Assembly: GCA_964471475.1 (NCBI GenBank)
Contig: CAYYFQ010000002.1
Span: 81,157 to 145,156, forward strand
Direction of reading: 5' to 3'
From: JAJNBD01 sp964471475
GTDB taxonomy: Bacteria > Pseudomonadota > Gammaproteobacteria > CAISUE01
Length of the DNA: 64,000 nt
Positions 33,436-42,223 of the stretch are shown in pieces. Position numbers and translations under genes: made by a program. Positions within the stretch are counted from its first letter, which is position 1, and each line of letters opens with the position of its first letter. A model generated the notes under the pieces. The model saw only the letters and a list, made by a program, of their open reading frames with translations, was not told the DNA's origin and ran no database searches.

Positions 33436-34417
33436 TCGTATAACACAACCCTTCGGTGCCGACGTGGCTGAGAGCAGAAATATAAAATACAGGGCCGCTC
33501 CAGTTTAAAGTTTTTAAGACACGAGAAGAAATATTTTTAAGCTCTTTTTCATCGATTTGATCGATTTTGTTAAAAACCAGCCAGCGTGGTTTCTGTGCAA
33601 GGGTTTCGCTATATTTGCTTAGTTCATCAATAATAATTTGAGCGGCTACCGCCGGGTCACCACCATCGAGAGGAGCGATGTCTACTAGGTGCAGTAATAA
33701 TCTTGTACGTTCTAAATGGCGCAAAAATTGAATGCCTAAACCTGCGCCTTCAGCGGCGCCTTCAATCAAACCTGGAATGTCAGCAATCACAAAACTTTTT
33801 AATTCATCCACTCGGACTACCCCAAGTTGAGGATGCAAAGTAGTAAAAGGATAATCGGCCACCTTAGGGCGTGCGGCGGAAACCGCGCAAATCAACGTAG
33901 ATTTTCCTGCATTTGGCAGCCCTACTAAACCTACATCTGCAAGAAGTTTGAGCTCTAAACGTAGTTCGCGCACTTCTCCCATCGACCCAGGAGAAGTTTG
34001 GCGCGGAGCGCGGTTGGTAGAACTTTTGAAGCGGCTATTTCCAAGGCCATGAAATCCCCCTTGGGCGACTTTCAGACGCTCACCAGGATGAGTTAAATCA
34101 CCAAGCTGTTCGTCTGTTTCTATATTAAAAACTAAAGTGCCTACGGGCACTTTTAAGATTAAATCGTCGCCACTGCTTCCGGTGCAATCCGAGCCCATTC
34201 CCGGTTGACCGTTTTTGGCTTGGAAGTGGCGTTGATAACGATATTCAATTAACGTATTTAGGCTAGGATCGGCTTCAAGATAAATGCTCCCACCGTCTCC
34301 GCCATCGCCGCCATTGGGACCACCAAAAGGAATAAATTTTTCACGGCGAAAACTTAAACAACCATTACCACCTTTGCCTGCGCGCACATGAATTTTGGCT
34401 TCATCAACAAATTTCAC
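33401..34417 (-). CDS. obgE: ObgE GTPase
   Basis: This essential GTPase is involved in 50S ribosome assembly and stress control. The Gly-rich Obg domain ('VRAGKGGNGCLSFRREKFIPFGGPNGG') is at residues 10-155. The G domain has G1 'GLPNAGKSTLI', G3 'DIPGLIEGAAEGAGLG', G4 'NKID' and G5-like 'ISALS'. The length of 338 aa is normal. Its ATG overlaps the tolC stop (4 nt). rplU/rpmA, the common neighbours, are not present; rpmA/rplU must be elsewhere. Confidence 0.96.
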   Translation of the reverse strand: MKFVDEAKIHVRAGKGGNGCLSFRREKFIPFGGPNGGDGGDGGSIYLEADPSLNTLIEYRYQRHFQAKNGQPGMGSDCTGSSGDDLILKVPVGTLVFNIETDEQLGDLTHPGERLKVAQGGFHGLGNSRFKSSTNRAPRQTSPGSMGEVRELRLELKLLADVGLVGLPNAGKSTLICAVSAARPKVADYPFTTLHPQLGVVRVDELKSFVIADIPGLIEGAAEGAGLGIQFLRHLERTRLLLHLVDIAPLDGGDPAVAAQIIIDELSKYSETLAQKPRWLVFNKIDQIDEKELKNISSRVLKTLNWSGPVFYISALSHVGTEGLCYTIMDFLTQHPHS

Positions 34418-35799
34418 TTGATGACTCCAGTAGGTTTGCTTAATGCTTGTTTAATTTCGCTTTCAGAAATAGTGTTTCCGTTTGTGAGCCACTGATTGAT
34501 GGCTGCAATGTCTAAATTAGATAAATTACCTGCTAATTGTTTTAAGGTAAGGGTGTTTTCTAAATAGGTATATTGATCTGCACTAAAAGTTTGCAAGGCA
34601 CTGTAGAGATTATTGATGGCGGTTAAGACATCGACAATCGTCATTGTGCCCGCTTGATAAGAAGCTTGGTTGGATTCCAGCGCTTCATTGTTTGATTTAA
34701 TGGTCGCGCGATCTGCTTCAATTTGACTAATGCCTGATAATACACTGTTATAAGTTTGGAACGTATTAGCCAAAGTTTGGCGGCGTTGTAATTCTAAGTT
34801 TGTCATAGCCTCCACGTAACGTGCTTGTGCTTGACGTGTTTGTGATAACACTTCTCCACCTTGAAAAATAGGAACACTAAGTTGTAAGCCTGTAATAGTT
34901 GTGCGTTGAGTTTCTAAGCCAACCGTATTGGGATTGGAACTCGTTTGTTGGAATTCATAACTATTGACAGTACTTAAGTTTGGCAATTGATTGGCTTGAT
35001 TAGCATGAATGAATTGACGAGCTGCATCCGCTGCAAATCGCAAAGATAACAAAGAAAAATTGCGAGTTTCCGCAGCCTTTTGCCAGGCATTAAGATCCGT
35101 CGGTACAGGTGGTTGTAAAGGTAAATTATCGATTAAGCGAGTCAGTTGATTAATGGGTTTACCTGTGATGACTTGCAGGTTAAGGTAAGCGGTATATAAA
35201 CCATTTTTGTCATTAATTTCAGCCGCGACAGCACCATCGTACGCCGCTCTAGCATTGTAGACCGTTGTCATAGGATCCACTCCTACCTGATAACGAGCAG
35301 TGGATTGCGCGAGTTGAGTGGCTAGCAGCTTCTTTTTGGCTTGATCAATTCGTAAGGTATCTTCCGCTTTGAGTACATTAAAATAGGCTTGAGCGGTACG
35401 AATAATTAACGATTGCGCGGCGGTCGCATAATCCGCATCGGCTTGTTTGGCTTGGGCTTTGGCTTGACCTACCAAATACCAATCATTGAAGTTAATAATG
35501 GGCATGCTTAAATTCAATGTGTACCCGTGGGTATTGTATTTAGCTAAACCGTTAGTGGAAGTCGAGTTAGTAGTGGTTACGCGATTCATTGCGGTAGTAG
35601 CGGTGCCGTTAATCAAAGGAAATAAAACTGATAGCGCTTGTGGCAACGCTTCGCTTGTATCTTGGCGCAATGCGGTAGCATTTTGAAACGTTTGATCATT
35701 TTTAATTGCCAATTGATAGATTTGCTCTAAATCTTCGGCAAATAAATTGCTCCAAAAGCAACAACAAAAAATAACAAGATAATAGCCAATTCGTTGCAT
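34414..35799 (-). CDS. tolC: TolC-family outer-membrane efflux/secretion channel
   Basis: This is the outer-membrane channel for type I secretion and RND efflux. A signal peptide (YYLVIFCCCFWSNLFA) precedes two repeats of the OEP family: 'LEQIYQLAIKNDQTFQNA', 'LNLSMPIINFNDW', 'AQAYFNVLKAEDTLRI', and in the second half 'LQLSVPIFQGGEVLSQTRQAQ' and 'YQAGTMTIVDVLTAINNLY'. The length of 461 aa is normal. It forms a likely operon with the upstream methyltransferase-like gene (9-bp gap) and obgE. Confidence 0.92.
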   Translation of the reverse strand: MQRIGYYLVIFCCCFWSNLFAEDLEQIYQLAIKNDQTFQNATALRQDTSEALPQALSVLFPLINGTATTAMNRVTTTNSTSTNGLAKYNTHGYTLNLSMPIINFNDWYLVGQAKAQAKQADADYATAAQSLIIRTAQAYFNVLKAEDTLRIDQAKKKLLATQLAQSTARYQVGVDPMTTVYNARAAYDGAVAAEINDKNGLYTAYLNLQVITGKPINQLTRLIDNLPLQPPVPTDLNAWQKAAETRNFSLLSLRFAADAARQFIHANQANQLPNLSTVNSYEFQQTSSNPNTVGLETQRTTITGLQLSVPIFQGGEVLSQTRQAQARYVEAMTNLELQRRQTLANTFQTYNSVLSGISQIEADRATIKSNNEALESNQASYQAGTMTIVDVLTAINNLYSALQTFSADQYTYLENTLTLKQLAGNLSNLDIAAINQWLTNGNTISESEIKQALSKPTGVIK

Positions 35800-35808
35800 A
35801 GAGGTCTC

Positions 35809-36468
35809 TTAAAACTGAAAATTTCCTTTCCCCGCTTGCAGTTGTAATAGTGCAGGCACATTGGTTTCGGTAAGTCGATTGTACGTGATGCCTTGAGTGG
35901 TCTTTGTAAATAAGATTACATCTACAATGGGTGAGCTGCCTATTAAGGCAATCAATCGCCCATTTACTTGGAGGGCATCAAGATAAGCTTGAGGTAAATT
36001 TTTTAAAGTACCGGTGATGATAATGACATCATACCGCTCGGTCTCACTTAAGGGGCCATTAGCGTAATCAGCACATATCCAGTTGATATGGTGATATTGC
36101 TTAAACCATGGGTGCACAGCGGCTTGTTCTACAAAGTCTTTAAAAATATCTACGCTGGTAATAGCTTCTCCAAATTGTGTGAGTAGAGCAGTGAAGTAAC
36201 CTGTACCTGTGCCTACCTCTAGAATATGATCGCTGGGGCGAATATTGAGTGCTTGCAATACTTGAGCTTCTAATTGAGGAAGCCACATTGTTTGTTGATG
36301 GGCAAGAGGAATAGCAAAATCTGCATAAGCAAATTCGCGATAATTGTCAGGCACAAAATTTTCACGCGGTGTAGTGCGAATCGCTTCTAAAATTAAGGGC
36401 GCGGAGATACTATTGGTTCTTAGCTGCTGGTTAATCATCGTCTCGCAAGCTTGTTGAAAATACATCAT
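35809..36468 (-). CDS. Protein-L-isoaspartate O-methyltransferase family protein
   Basis: The PCMT fold is seen: 'MINQQLRTNSI', 'RENFVPDNYREFAYADFAIPLAHQQTMW', SAM motif 'ILEVGTGTGYFTALLTQ', 'ITSVDIF' and 'YDVIIITGTLKNLP'. It belongs to the family but is divergent from Pcm of the surE-pcm locus: the usual GG following the SAM motif and the 'S.P...P..' region are altered. Its coupling to tolC occurs in related bacteria. The substrate is uncertain, so I give no symbol. The length is 219 aa. Confidence 0.85.
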   Translation of the reverse strand: MMYFQQACETMINQQLRTNSISAPLILEAIRTTPRENFVPDNYREFAYADFAIPLAHQQTMWLPQLEAQVLQALNIRPSDHILEVGTGTGYFTALLTQFGEAITSVDIFKDFVEQAAVHPWFKQYHHINWICADYANGPLSETERYDVIIITGTLKNLPQAYLDALQVNGRLIALIGSSPIVDVILFTKTTQGITYNRLTETNVPALLQLQAGKGNFQF

Positions 36469-36509
36469 CGCAGATTAGTTACTTTTAAAGTTGGGTTATT
36501 TTAGCAGAG

Positions 36510-36800
36510 TTATGAGGGGGGAGCTACAGGCGCTCGCGAGATAAGGGGAATCTTTGAGTGATAGAGTAATTTCAATTTTTCTGTTTGAGGGCTTTGTGGG
36601 GGATGATGTGGCAGTGGGTAAGCGTTTTCTGTTAAGTTAATTGCGTACATCATCGATTCATTTTTATAGCGTTTGAGTTTATCTGCAGTTCCTTCTCCAT
36701 GCGCTTCGGATTTAATTTCGGGCATGATTCGCACAATATCTTTTTTAGGTTTGCGTCGTGTTTTCTGTTTGCTGAGGTAGCCTTTTTTCCTTGGTTGGTT
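36510..36800 (-). pseudogene. Small basic hypothetical ORF, possibly a truncated gene
   Basis: The minus-strand frame is open from about 36805 to the stop at 36510. The readable sequence runs 'PRKKGYLSKQKTRRKPKKD', then 'RIMPEIKSEAHGEGTADKL', and ends in a Pro-rich tail. The only starts are GTG 36734 and a later ATG. The frame runs up to the end of the palindromic element (outer arm 36813), which may have cut off its 5' end. No family is recognised; it may not be expressed. Confidence 0.3.
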
Positions 36801-36812
36801 GAATGAGTGACA

Positions 36813-37114
36813 GTCTTTCAGATAAGTATTCGCCAGTTATAGCCTTTAACATTTAGCTTCATACGGTGTTGCAAGTTCATTCGCCTTCGGTCATGTACGT
36901 CTATGTACACTCCCTCGACTCATTCACTTGCGCCTTGTCTGAAACTAAATCTTAAAGGCTATATCTTCAGCTTGTGACACTGGGCAAAGCTTCACGGGAC
37001 GCTACAAGTACGTCCTTGTAAGCTTTACTTCGGCCTCCATGCCTCAGAAACCCGTTCATCTTTACCCAGTGTCACCAGCTACATTCAGATTTCACGCTGA
37101 ATTATCTGAAAGAC
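36813..37114. repeat. Composite palindromic element with two nested palindromic modules
   Basis: Outer arms GTCTTTCAGATAA (36813-36825) and TTATCTGAAAGAC (37102-37114) are perfect. Inside, module 1 spans 36841-36960 (AGCCTTTAA...TTAAAGGCT) and module 2 spans 36969-37080 (21-bp arms with 19 matches, around AGCTTGTGACACTGGG). Module 1 recurs inverted and identical at 63898-64000; module 2 recurs diverged at 42224-42337. There is no ORF. Each module contains a 'GTACGTC...TGTA' core. The rest of 36469-37196 shows no other gene. Confidence 0.8.
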
Positions 37115-37196
37115 GGTAGTTGCATTGGCGGCTATGCAAAGAATAAGCCAACATAACGCACTTAACATATTTCATGGGTCGTCTCTACATCCAGCA

Positions 37197-37457
37197 TTAC
37201 ACCGAGCTTGCTGCTTCCGCTTCCTCCGAAACTTCTTCTTTACTAGGCTCTGCTTCCAGCTCAGAAAAAATCTCCTCATCAGCTTTTGCTTTTTTCTCTG
37301 CCTGAATTCGCTCATACACTTCCAGTCTGTGAATACTCACCGACTGTGGCCCATGAATCCCCAGCGTTATCTGCCGACCACTAATACTTAACACAGTTAT
37401 ACTCACGTCATCCCCGATCATCACACTTTCTCCTACTTTTCTAGCGAGTACAAGCAT
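37197..37457 (-). CDS. csrA: CsrA-family RNA-binding regulator with acidic C-terminal extension
   Basis: This post-transcriptional regulator binds GGA motifs in mRNA leaders. The core 'MLVLARKVGESVMIGDDVSITVLSISGRQITLGIHGP' and 'VSIHRLEVYERIQAEKKA' keeps the RNA-binding residues (Leu4, Arg44-equivalent in HRLEVYERI). I chose ATG 37457 (after GAGGAG); the frame reaches 37472. At 86 aa it is about 25 longer than typical, the excess being a Glu-rich tail ('EEIFSELEAEPSKEEVSEEAEA'). It is probably one of several paralogues, as in Legionellales. Confidence 0.92.
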   Translation of the reverse strand: MLVLARKVGESVMIGDDVSITVLSISGRQITLGIHGPQSVSIHRLEVYERIQAEKKAKADEEIFSELEAEPSKEEVSEEAEAASSV

Positions 37458-37641
37458 AAAAATTCTCCTCAATTAAAAAATTATAGTTAAAAAATTATTT
37501 TTCAGTACCAAACATTTATGCATTAAAAGTGTTATAATGCTAAAAAAAATATTTTTTGATGAATAACAGCTTATAAATCTCTTTAATTTCTCAAAAAACA
37601 TTAAAATGTTTTATAAGGCAATATAACGCCAGGAGAATGTG

Positions 37642-38289
37642 ATGTCAATAGATTTAAACAAAAGTGCTGGAACGAGTATCTCAGATCTTTCTTTGCTTGC
37701 TGAAAATTTACGTTATCTGATGGAAATACATAATATGGATGCCGCAACTCTTGGTGATAAAACAGGAGTCGCATTAACCACTATAAATTCTTTAAAAAGA
37801 GGGGTTGGGAATCCAACCATATCTACTTTGCTTTCCCTTGCTAACTTTTTTGGAGTATCTCTTTCTGAATTTGCAGAAACAAAAATAAGTGCAAAAAATA
37901 AAAGGAAAAAAATTTTTGATATCCCATTAATAGAGCTGGGACAACTTGAAAGTTTTTTGACTCAAAAAAAATCGAATGAGTTTATGTCAAGCGAATTAGA
38001 TACACAAGCTGCAGGAAGTTGCTTTGCTATAAAAATAAGTAATAATGGAATACTTCCATTTTTTGAGAAGGGGACTATTTTTATAATAGATCCCACAAAA
38101 ATAGTACACGATGGCGATATGGTATTAGTAAAATTTAAAGACACCGCTCCATGTTTTAGAAAAATTTTTATTGAAGCTAATAGTTATTTTTTCAAACAAA
38201 TTTCTGACTTAATTAGTCAAAATATAACAAAAGGAGATGATTACCATATTTATGGTATTGTCATTAAAGCGGTTCAACAATTTTCATAA
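37642..38289 (+). CDS. XRE/CI-type repressor with S24-like domain lacking catalytic residues
   Basis: The N-terminal helix-turn-helix ('LAENLRYLMEIHNMDAATLGDKTGVALTTINSLKRGVGNPTISTLLSLANFFGV', given in part) is followed by an S24 (LexA-like) C-terminal fold ('FAIKISNNGILPFFEKGTI', 'IDPTKIVHDGDMVLVKF'). The family active Ser (SxM motif) reads S-N-N-G-I here and the catalytic Lys position reads Arg, so self-cleavage is unlikely. I chose the ATG at 37642, 6 nt after AGGAG. A TATAAT lies at 37533-37538. It may regulate the downstream transporter and phosphoesterase genes (short gaps or overlaps). Confidence 0.8.
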   Translation: MSIDLNKSAGTSISDLSLLAENLRYLMEIHNMDAATLGDKTGVALTTINSLKRGVGNPTISTLLSLANFFGVSLSEFAETKISAKNKRKKIFDIPLIELGQLESFLTQKKSNEFMSSELDTQAAGSCFAIKISNNGILPFFEKGTIFIIDPTKIVHDGDMVLVKFKDTAPCFRKIFIEANSYFFKQISDLISQNITKGDDYHIYGIVIKAVQQFS

Positions 38290-38294
38290 TCCAT

Positions 38295-39023
38295 ATGTAT
38301 CCTCAACATTATCGCTTGTATGGCTTTTTTGTCGCATCGCTTGTTTCTATACTATTAACTTGTGATGCTTTAGCATTTAAGGTAGTAACGATTGACGGTT
38401 ACTCTTTCGCAGCAAGTGGGCTCATATTTGCCATAAGCTTCCCCCTGGCATCCATTGCTACTGAAGTTTACGGATATAAGTTAGCTGGTAGAATCATATG
38501 GTACCAGCTGATAGCACAATTATTTTTTGTGTTGACTGTAACATTGATGGTGCGTGTGAATCCAACAGAAGATCCTTATGCAGTCCATTATTTGTTTTTA
38601 TATAAAAATTTATGGCGCATTATCCTCTCTACCATTGCGCTTGCGTCAGCCTATTTTATCAATGACCTTATCATTTCTGTTTTAAAAAAATATTATGGTA
38701 GTTTTTTGCTGTATAGGCTGATTATTTCTAATGCGGCTGGTGATTTCTTGCTTGTTGCCATTACTTATCCCGTCACATTTCATCATCAATATTCCATCAG
38801 CTTCATAATAAAAATGATTATTAACACATGGTTCTATAAAGTAATCATTGCAGTAGTATTGTTACCCGTTAGTTTAGTTTTTATAAAAAAAGTAAAGAGT
38901 ATTGAAAACGTAGATACCTATGATTATGGCACATCTTATAATCCTATTAGAGTATTTGAAAATACTGAAACCGAAGAAAATTTATATGAAAAATATTTTA
39001 TACAAAGTCATTCAGCTCACTGA
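38295..39023 (+). CDS. Queuosine-precursor transporter (YhhQ/VUT family)
   Basis: This inner-membrane protein has about six helices. 'GFFVASLVSILLTCDALAFKVV', 'AASGLIFAISFPLASIATEVYGYK', 'ND..ISVLKKYY', 'GDFLLVAITYPV' and 'IINTWFYKVIIAVVLLPV' follow the YhhQ (TIGR00697) pattern, which imports preQ0/preQ1 for tRNA queuosine. The length is 242 aa. It starts 5 bp after the repressor gene and its end overlaps the phosphoesterase by 38 nt, suggesting one operon. Confidence 0.85.
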   Translation: MYPQHYRLYGFFVASLVSILLTCDALAFKVVTIDGYSFAASGLIFAISFPLASIATEVYGYKLAGRIIWYQLIAQLFFVLTVTLMVRVNPTEDPYAVHYLFLYKNLWRIILSTIALASAYFINDLIISVLKKYYGSFLLYRLIISNAAGDFLLVAITYPVTFHHQYSISFIIKMIINTWFYKVIIAVVLLPVSLVFIKKVKSIENVDTYDYGTSYNPIRVFENTETEENLYEKYFIQSHSAH

Positions 39024-39744
39024 TACCCATCTGTTTGGCGATTCGCAAAATACTATGTTTGGTATAAATTGTAATAATAAGTTTCTTGAAGTGATTAATC
39101 AAATAAAAAAGCAAGAGACAGAGATTGATTTTTTTCTTGCCACCGGTGATATTTCGCAAGATAAAAGTGAAGCTTCTTATGAATGTTTTATGGAGACAGG
39201 TATACGTTTTGAGAAACCAGTTTACTGGCTTGATGGGAATCATGATGATTTTTTAAGCATGCAAAAAGTGTTTTCTAAATCACCTTTTTTTGCAAACCCA
39301 AAAATACTGAGCAAACCTTATTGGGATTTTATTTTTGTGAATACGAGTATGGCCAACAAGGATAGCGGCTTCATTGCTCCTACTGAGTTGGAGTGGCTAA
39401 AGCACGCGTTAGATGCGAGCAGAAACGCGGATAAACTCGTATCTCTTGTTATGCATCATCATCCTTTCTCAGTCAGTACATCCTTAATCGATAAGTATAA
39501 AATAAAAAACGGTGATCAATTGTTAGAACTATTAGTGACTTATAAAAACATTCGAAATATTATTTGTGGCCATGTCCATAATAACTACACAATTCCCTAT
39601 CAACATATTATGTTAGAAGCTTCACCTGCAACTTGTGTGCAATGGAAAAAAGGATCAGAAACTTTAATCGTTGACGAAAGAATAGGATATAAAATTTATC
39701 AATTTTATGAAACATGCTATACCGCAGAAGGAGTTTTATGGTGA
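38986..39744 (+). CDS. CpdA-like 3',5'-cyclic-nucleotide phosphodiesterase family
   Basis: This calcineurin-like metallophosphoesterase has all metal motifs: 'QLTDTHLFG' (DxH), 'LATGDISQD' (GD), 'WLDGNHDD' (GNHD), 'VMHHHPF' (H) and 'ICGHVHNNY' (GHxH). The spacing fits CpdA/Icc (class III cyclic-nucleotide phosphodiesterases). I chose the ATG at 38986 (252 aa), since residues before it do not belong to the fold. It overlaps the transporter gene by 38 nt. The substrate (cAMP or another phosphoester) is inferred. Confidence 0.82.
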   Translation: MKNILYKVIQLTDTHLFGDSQNTMFGINCNNKFLEVINQIKKQETEIDFFLATGDISQDKSEASYECFMETGIRFEKPVYWLDGNHDDFLSMQKVFSKSPFFANPKILSKPYWDFIFVNTSMANKDSGFIAPTELEWLKHALDASRNADKLVSLVMHHHPFSVSTSLIDKYKIKNGDQLLELLVTYKNIRNIICGHVHNNYTIPYQHIMLEASPATCVQWKKGSETLIVDERIGYKIYQFYETCYTAEGVLW

Positions 39745-40244
39745 TTAAATTATTTAAAAAAATTTTTGCGAGATTTAAATTTCAGTATGTGCCAAGATAT
39801 CATTTGGCGCTTGATTCTGAATTTTTTGATATAAAAAACAAAAATAATATTTATAGATTTAAGGTGTATAACAACCATGTTTATCTTAAATTTAGTTACG
39901 AGGAAATTATGCATAATAAAAATATTGTTTTCGACGTCAATCCGTTTGATTTAATAAAAATTGCTCAACTAGAAGAACGTATAAAAATTATTAAGGAAAA
40001 AATTCATATTAAAGAAATGTTGCGACATAATCTTTATTTGCTCACAGATGGTGAAAATAATAATGTTTTTACGGGTGAAGAAATTTGTAATAATCCATTG
40101 CTTATTGAGAAAATTAAAAGTATAGACGTTTATAAAATCGCGTTTCATACAGGTTTTCAACAAGGACGACAACTTCATAATGAAATATCCTCTCAAAAAA
40201 CGCAAAAATCTATATTAACGCTTGTTAAAAATCAGGGAAGATAA
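39738..40244 (+). CDS. Hypothetical protein (168 aa)
   Basis: No family is recognised. The ATG at 39738 follows GAAGGAG and overlaps the phosphoesterase end by 7 nt, so it looks like the last gene of the same operon. The sequence is rich in Lys, Ile, Asn and Phe, starts with a basic amphipathic stretch (MVIKLFKKIFARFKFQY), has a probable coiled segment (IAQLEERIKIIKEKIHIKEM) and no signal peptide. It is very AT-rich compared with the core genes, which may indicate recent acquisition or rapid divergence. Confidence 0.65.
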   Translation: MVIKLFKKIFARFKFQYVPRYHLALDSEFFDIKNKNNIYRFKVYNNHVYLKFSYEEIMHNKNIVFDVNPFDLIKIAQLEERIKIIKEKIHIKEMLRHNLYLLTDGENNNVFTGEEICNNPLLIEKIKSIDVYKIAFHTGFQQGRQLHNEISSQKTQKSILTLVKNQGR

Positions 40245-40280
40245 TTTATCACTCATTAAGGCCATCAGTTACCGAGGAGT

Positions 40281-41648
40281 TTACTGTACATGTAATCTTA
40301 GTACCCTTTTAACACCGAAATAAACGACTAAGCTCAGTAAAATATAGCATGCTGTCAGTAAATATAACCGTGGTTCTTTGTGTGAAATAATATCTTGTTG
40401 TACGAGACCATCACGTACGGTAAGCCACATAAAAAAATATCCTAAAGCGGAAGCGCAAGCACGAGAAGATCGTAACACCCCCATGCCAAAGCTAATATTT
40501 TCTTGATTGTTGAGTAAGGTTTTTACACTCGCGTTTAATGTCGTTTGAATTAAAAATTCACCACAAGAGAAAAATAGCACCGCCGTAATGGGGAAAACAA
40601 ATAGAAGTGCTTGTGGGGAACTTGCTAAAAAGAGACCGATAAATAAACTTAAAAAAGCAACGACCAATAAAATCATTCCAATAAAAAGATCCGTTTGCAT
40701 AGTGGTTGTGCGTTTTTGATATTGCTTTAATACGAAACTTCCAAACACAATATTTACTAAAGGATTTAACAAAATAATCACATTGCTAGGCATTCCAAAA
40801 AATAAATAGGTGTTTTTGTCTAATAAATGAAAAAATTCATTATACAAGATGGTATATCCAAGCCAATAAGGCACACTAAAAAATAACACTAATAAAATTA
40901 AAGCAAGATAATTATAGTTATGCGTTTTCTGTGCATGGTATAACCCATAGCCAGCTGCTAAAATGAAAGCGATGAAAGCCATCCATCGCGTCGCCAAATC
41001 CTCATAAAGACAAAGAAAAATTAAACCTAAAACTCCCAAAAGTTTCGCTTGTAATAGACAAGTTTTTTTAAAAAAGAGCTTGGCATCCACTAATTTTGGA
41101 TAGCATCCTACAAATAATACCAAGGAAGCGACACAAGCGAAAACACTATATTGATTCAGTAACAAGTGGTTGTTATATTCCATGATGAATAAGACCGCAC
41201 CAATGAATCCCCCCGCATTGATCCAAATTTGGTATCGATAGTTCCCTGCTTGACTTTCTTTGTGGTTCAATAATAATTTATTGATGTAAATGATGATATT
41301 AAAAAAATATAAACTGCCCCCTAACACGTAAAAGCTTACCCCCAAGAGAAGCATTCCCACGTGTGAAGTTTTTAATAAAATTAAAGCGATGGTGCTCAGT
41401 AACACGCCTTGAAATAATAAAAATTTCTGATTGGTGTTGTTTTTCAGTAACACGCCTAAAATAACGGATACGATAGCCATTAAAATATTGGCGGTTGTAG
41501 TGATGGAATACGCTTGCAAAAGTGGAATGTGCTGCCGATGTAAGATAAAAGCCAAGGGGCATTTCAGAAGAAAATAGCCGGCAAAAAATATCGCGCTAAT
41601 AAGCACAATCAGTGTAAATGATGTATTTTGGTTCCGAGCGAGTGTCAT
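40281..41648 (-). CDS. MFS/POT-like transporter
   Basis: This polytopic inner-membrane protein of 455 aa has about 12-14 hydrophobic segments (for example 'FTLIVLISAIFFAGYFLL', 'LLGVSFYVLGGSLYFFNI', 'YQIWINAGGFIGAVLFI'). The layout and 'GNYRYQIWINAGGFIGA' resemble proton-dependent oligopeptide (POT) carriers of Legionellales, but the classical POT motif is not obvious, so the substrate is unknown. It converges with the preceding plus-strand operon. Confidence 0.75.
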   Translation of the reverse strand: MTLARNQNTSFTLIVLISAIFFAGYFLLKCPLAFILHRQHIPLLQAYSITTTANILMAIVSVILGVLLKNNTNQKFLLFQGVLLSTIALILLKTSHVGMLLLGVSFYVLGGSLYFFNIIIYINKLLLNHKESQAGNYRYQIWINAGGFIGAVLFIMEYNNHLLLNQYSVFACVASLVLFVGCYPKLVDAKLFFKKTCLLQAKLLGVLGLIFLCLYEDLATRWMAFIAFILAAGYGLYHAQKTHNYNYLALILLVLFFSVPYWLGYTILYNEFFHLLDKNTYLFFGMPSNVIILLNPLVNIVFGSFVLKQYQKRTTTMQTDLFIGMILLVVAFLSLFIGLFLASSPQALLFVFPITAVLFFSCGEFLIQTTLNASVKTLLNNQENISFGMGVLRSSRACASALGYFFMWLTVRDGLVQQDIISHKEPRLYLLTACYILLSLVVYFGVKRVLRLHVQ

Positions 41649-41704
41649 GAGATAGTTAAAAAATATGCCTTAGACTAGAAATATAGGTTTACGCTATAGG
41701 CTTT

Positions 41705-41869
41705 TTATTTTTTGCGTTTATACCGCTTTTTATCGTCGTCGAAGCAATCATCAAAAAGATAAATGTTTTTCGATGCGTTACTTTTTACAGTTAAAGCAGG
41801 ATTAATGGCATGAGGACCATTAGCGACTAAACTTGTTTTACTATTTTTAGGTTCAAGGATTTTTGTCAT
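41705..41869 (-). CDS. Possible small protein (54 aa)
   Basis: The ORF runs from ATG 41869 to TAA 41705. The product begins 'MTKILEPKNSKTSLVANGP', has an acidic patch 'YLFDDCFDDD' and a basic end 'KKRYKRKK'. A weak GAG lies upstream. No family is recognised; codon use is not odd. It may be genuine, but there is no independent support. Confidence 0.3.
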   Translation of the reverse strand: MTKILEPKNSKTSLVANGPHAINPALTVKSNASKNIYLFDDCFDDDKKRYKRKK

Positions 41870-42223
41870 AAATTTATCTCAAGGAAGTTGAGGTGGAAAG
41901 ATAATACATTAAAAAAATTATAATAAGTAAAGTGCGCCAAGTCAATCACACCGGCATCAGTTTTTTACACCCACCGCACTCAACAAATGTGGATACTTCG
42001 TCGCCCTCAGAGTACAAGCCATTTACAAGCACAAACTCGTGCACTTGCAACGCCAAGCGCTCTAAGCACATTAGGAGATTCTTGCAAAGCACGTGAGATG
42101 CCTCCTACACAATGTGTATTTCCCAATGAAGTACCGGTTTCGGCGCTCTCAAAGTAAAGTGAGCGACTCGGTTTGGCGTAAGACTACTCTTTCACAAGCT
42201 ATCGCTTTTCAGACAATTACGCT

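Noticed and set aside
37125..37391. Plus-strand frame of 88 codons over csrA
   Set aside because: It is antisense to a well-identified csrA and spans the repeat edge.
41940..42220. Minus-strand open stretch upstream of the palindromic module
   Set aside because: It reads as non-protein-like sequence with no start, Shine-Dalgarno signal or family resemblance.
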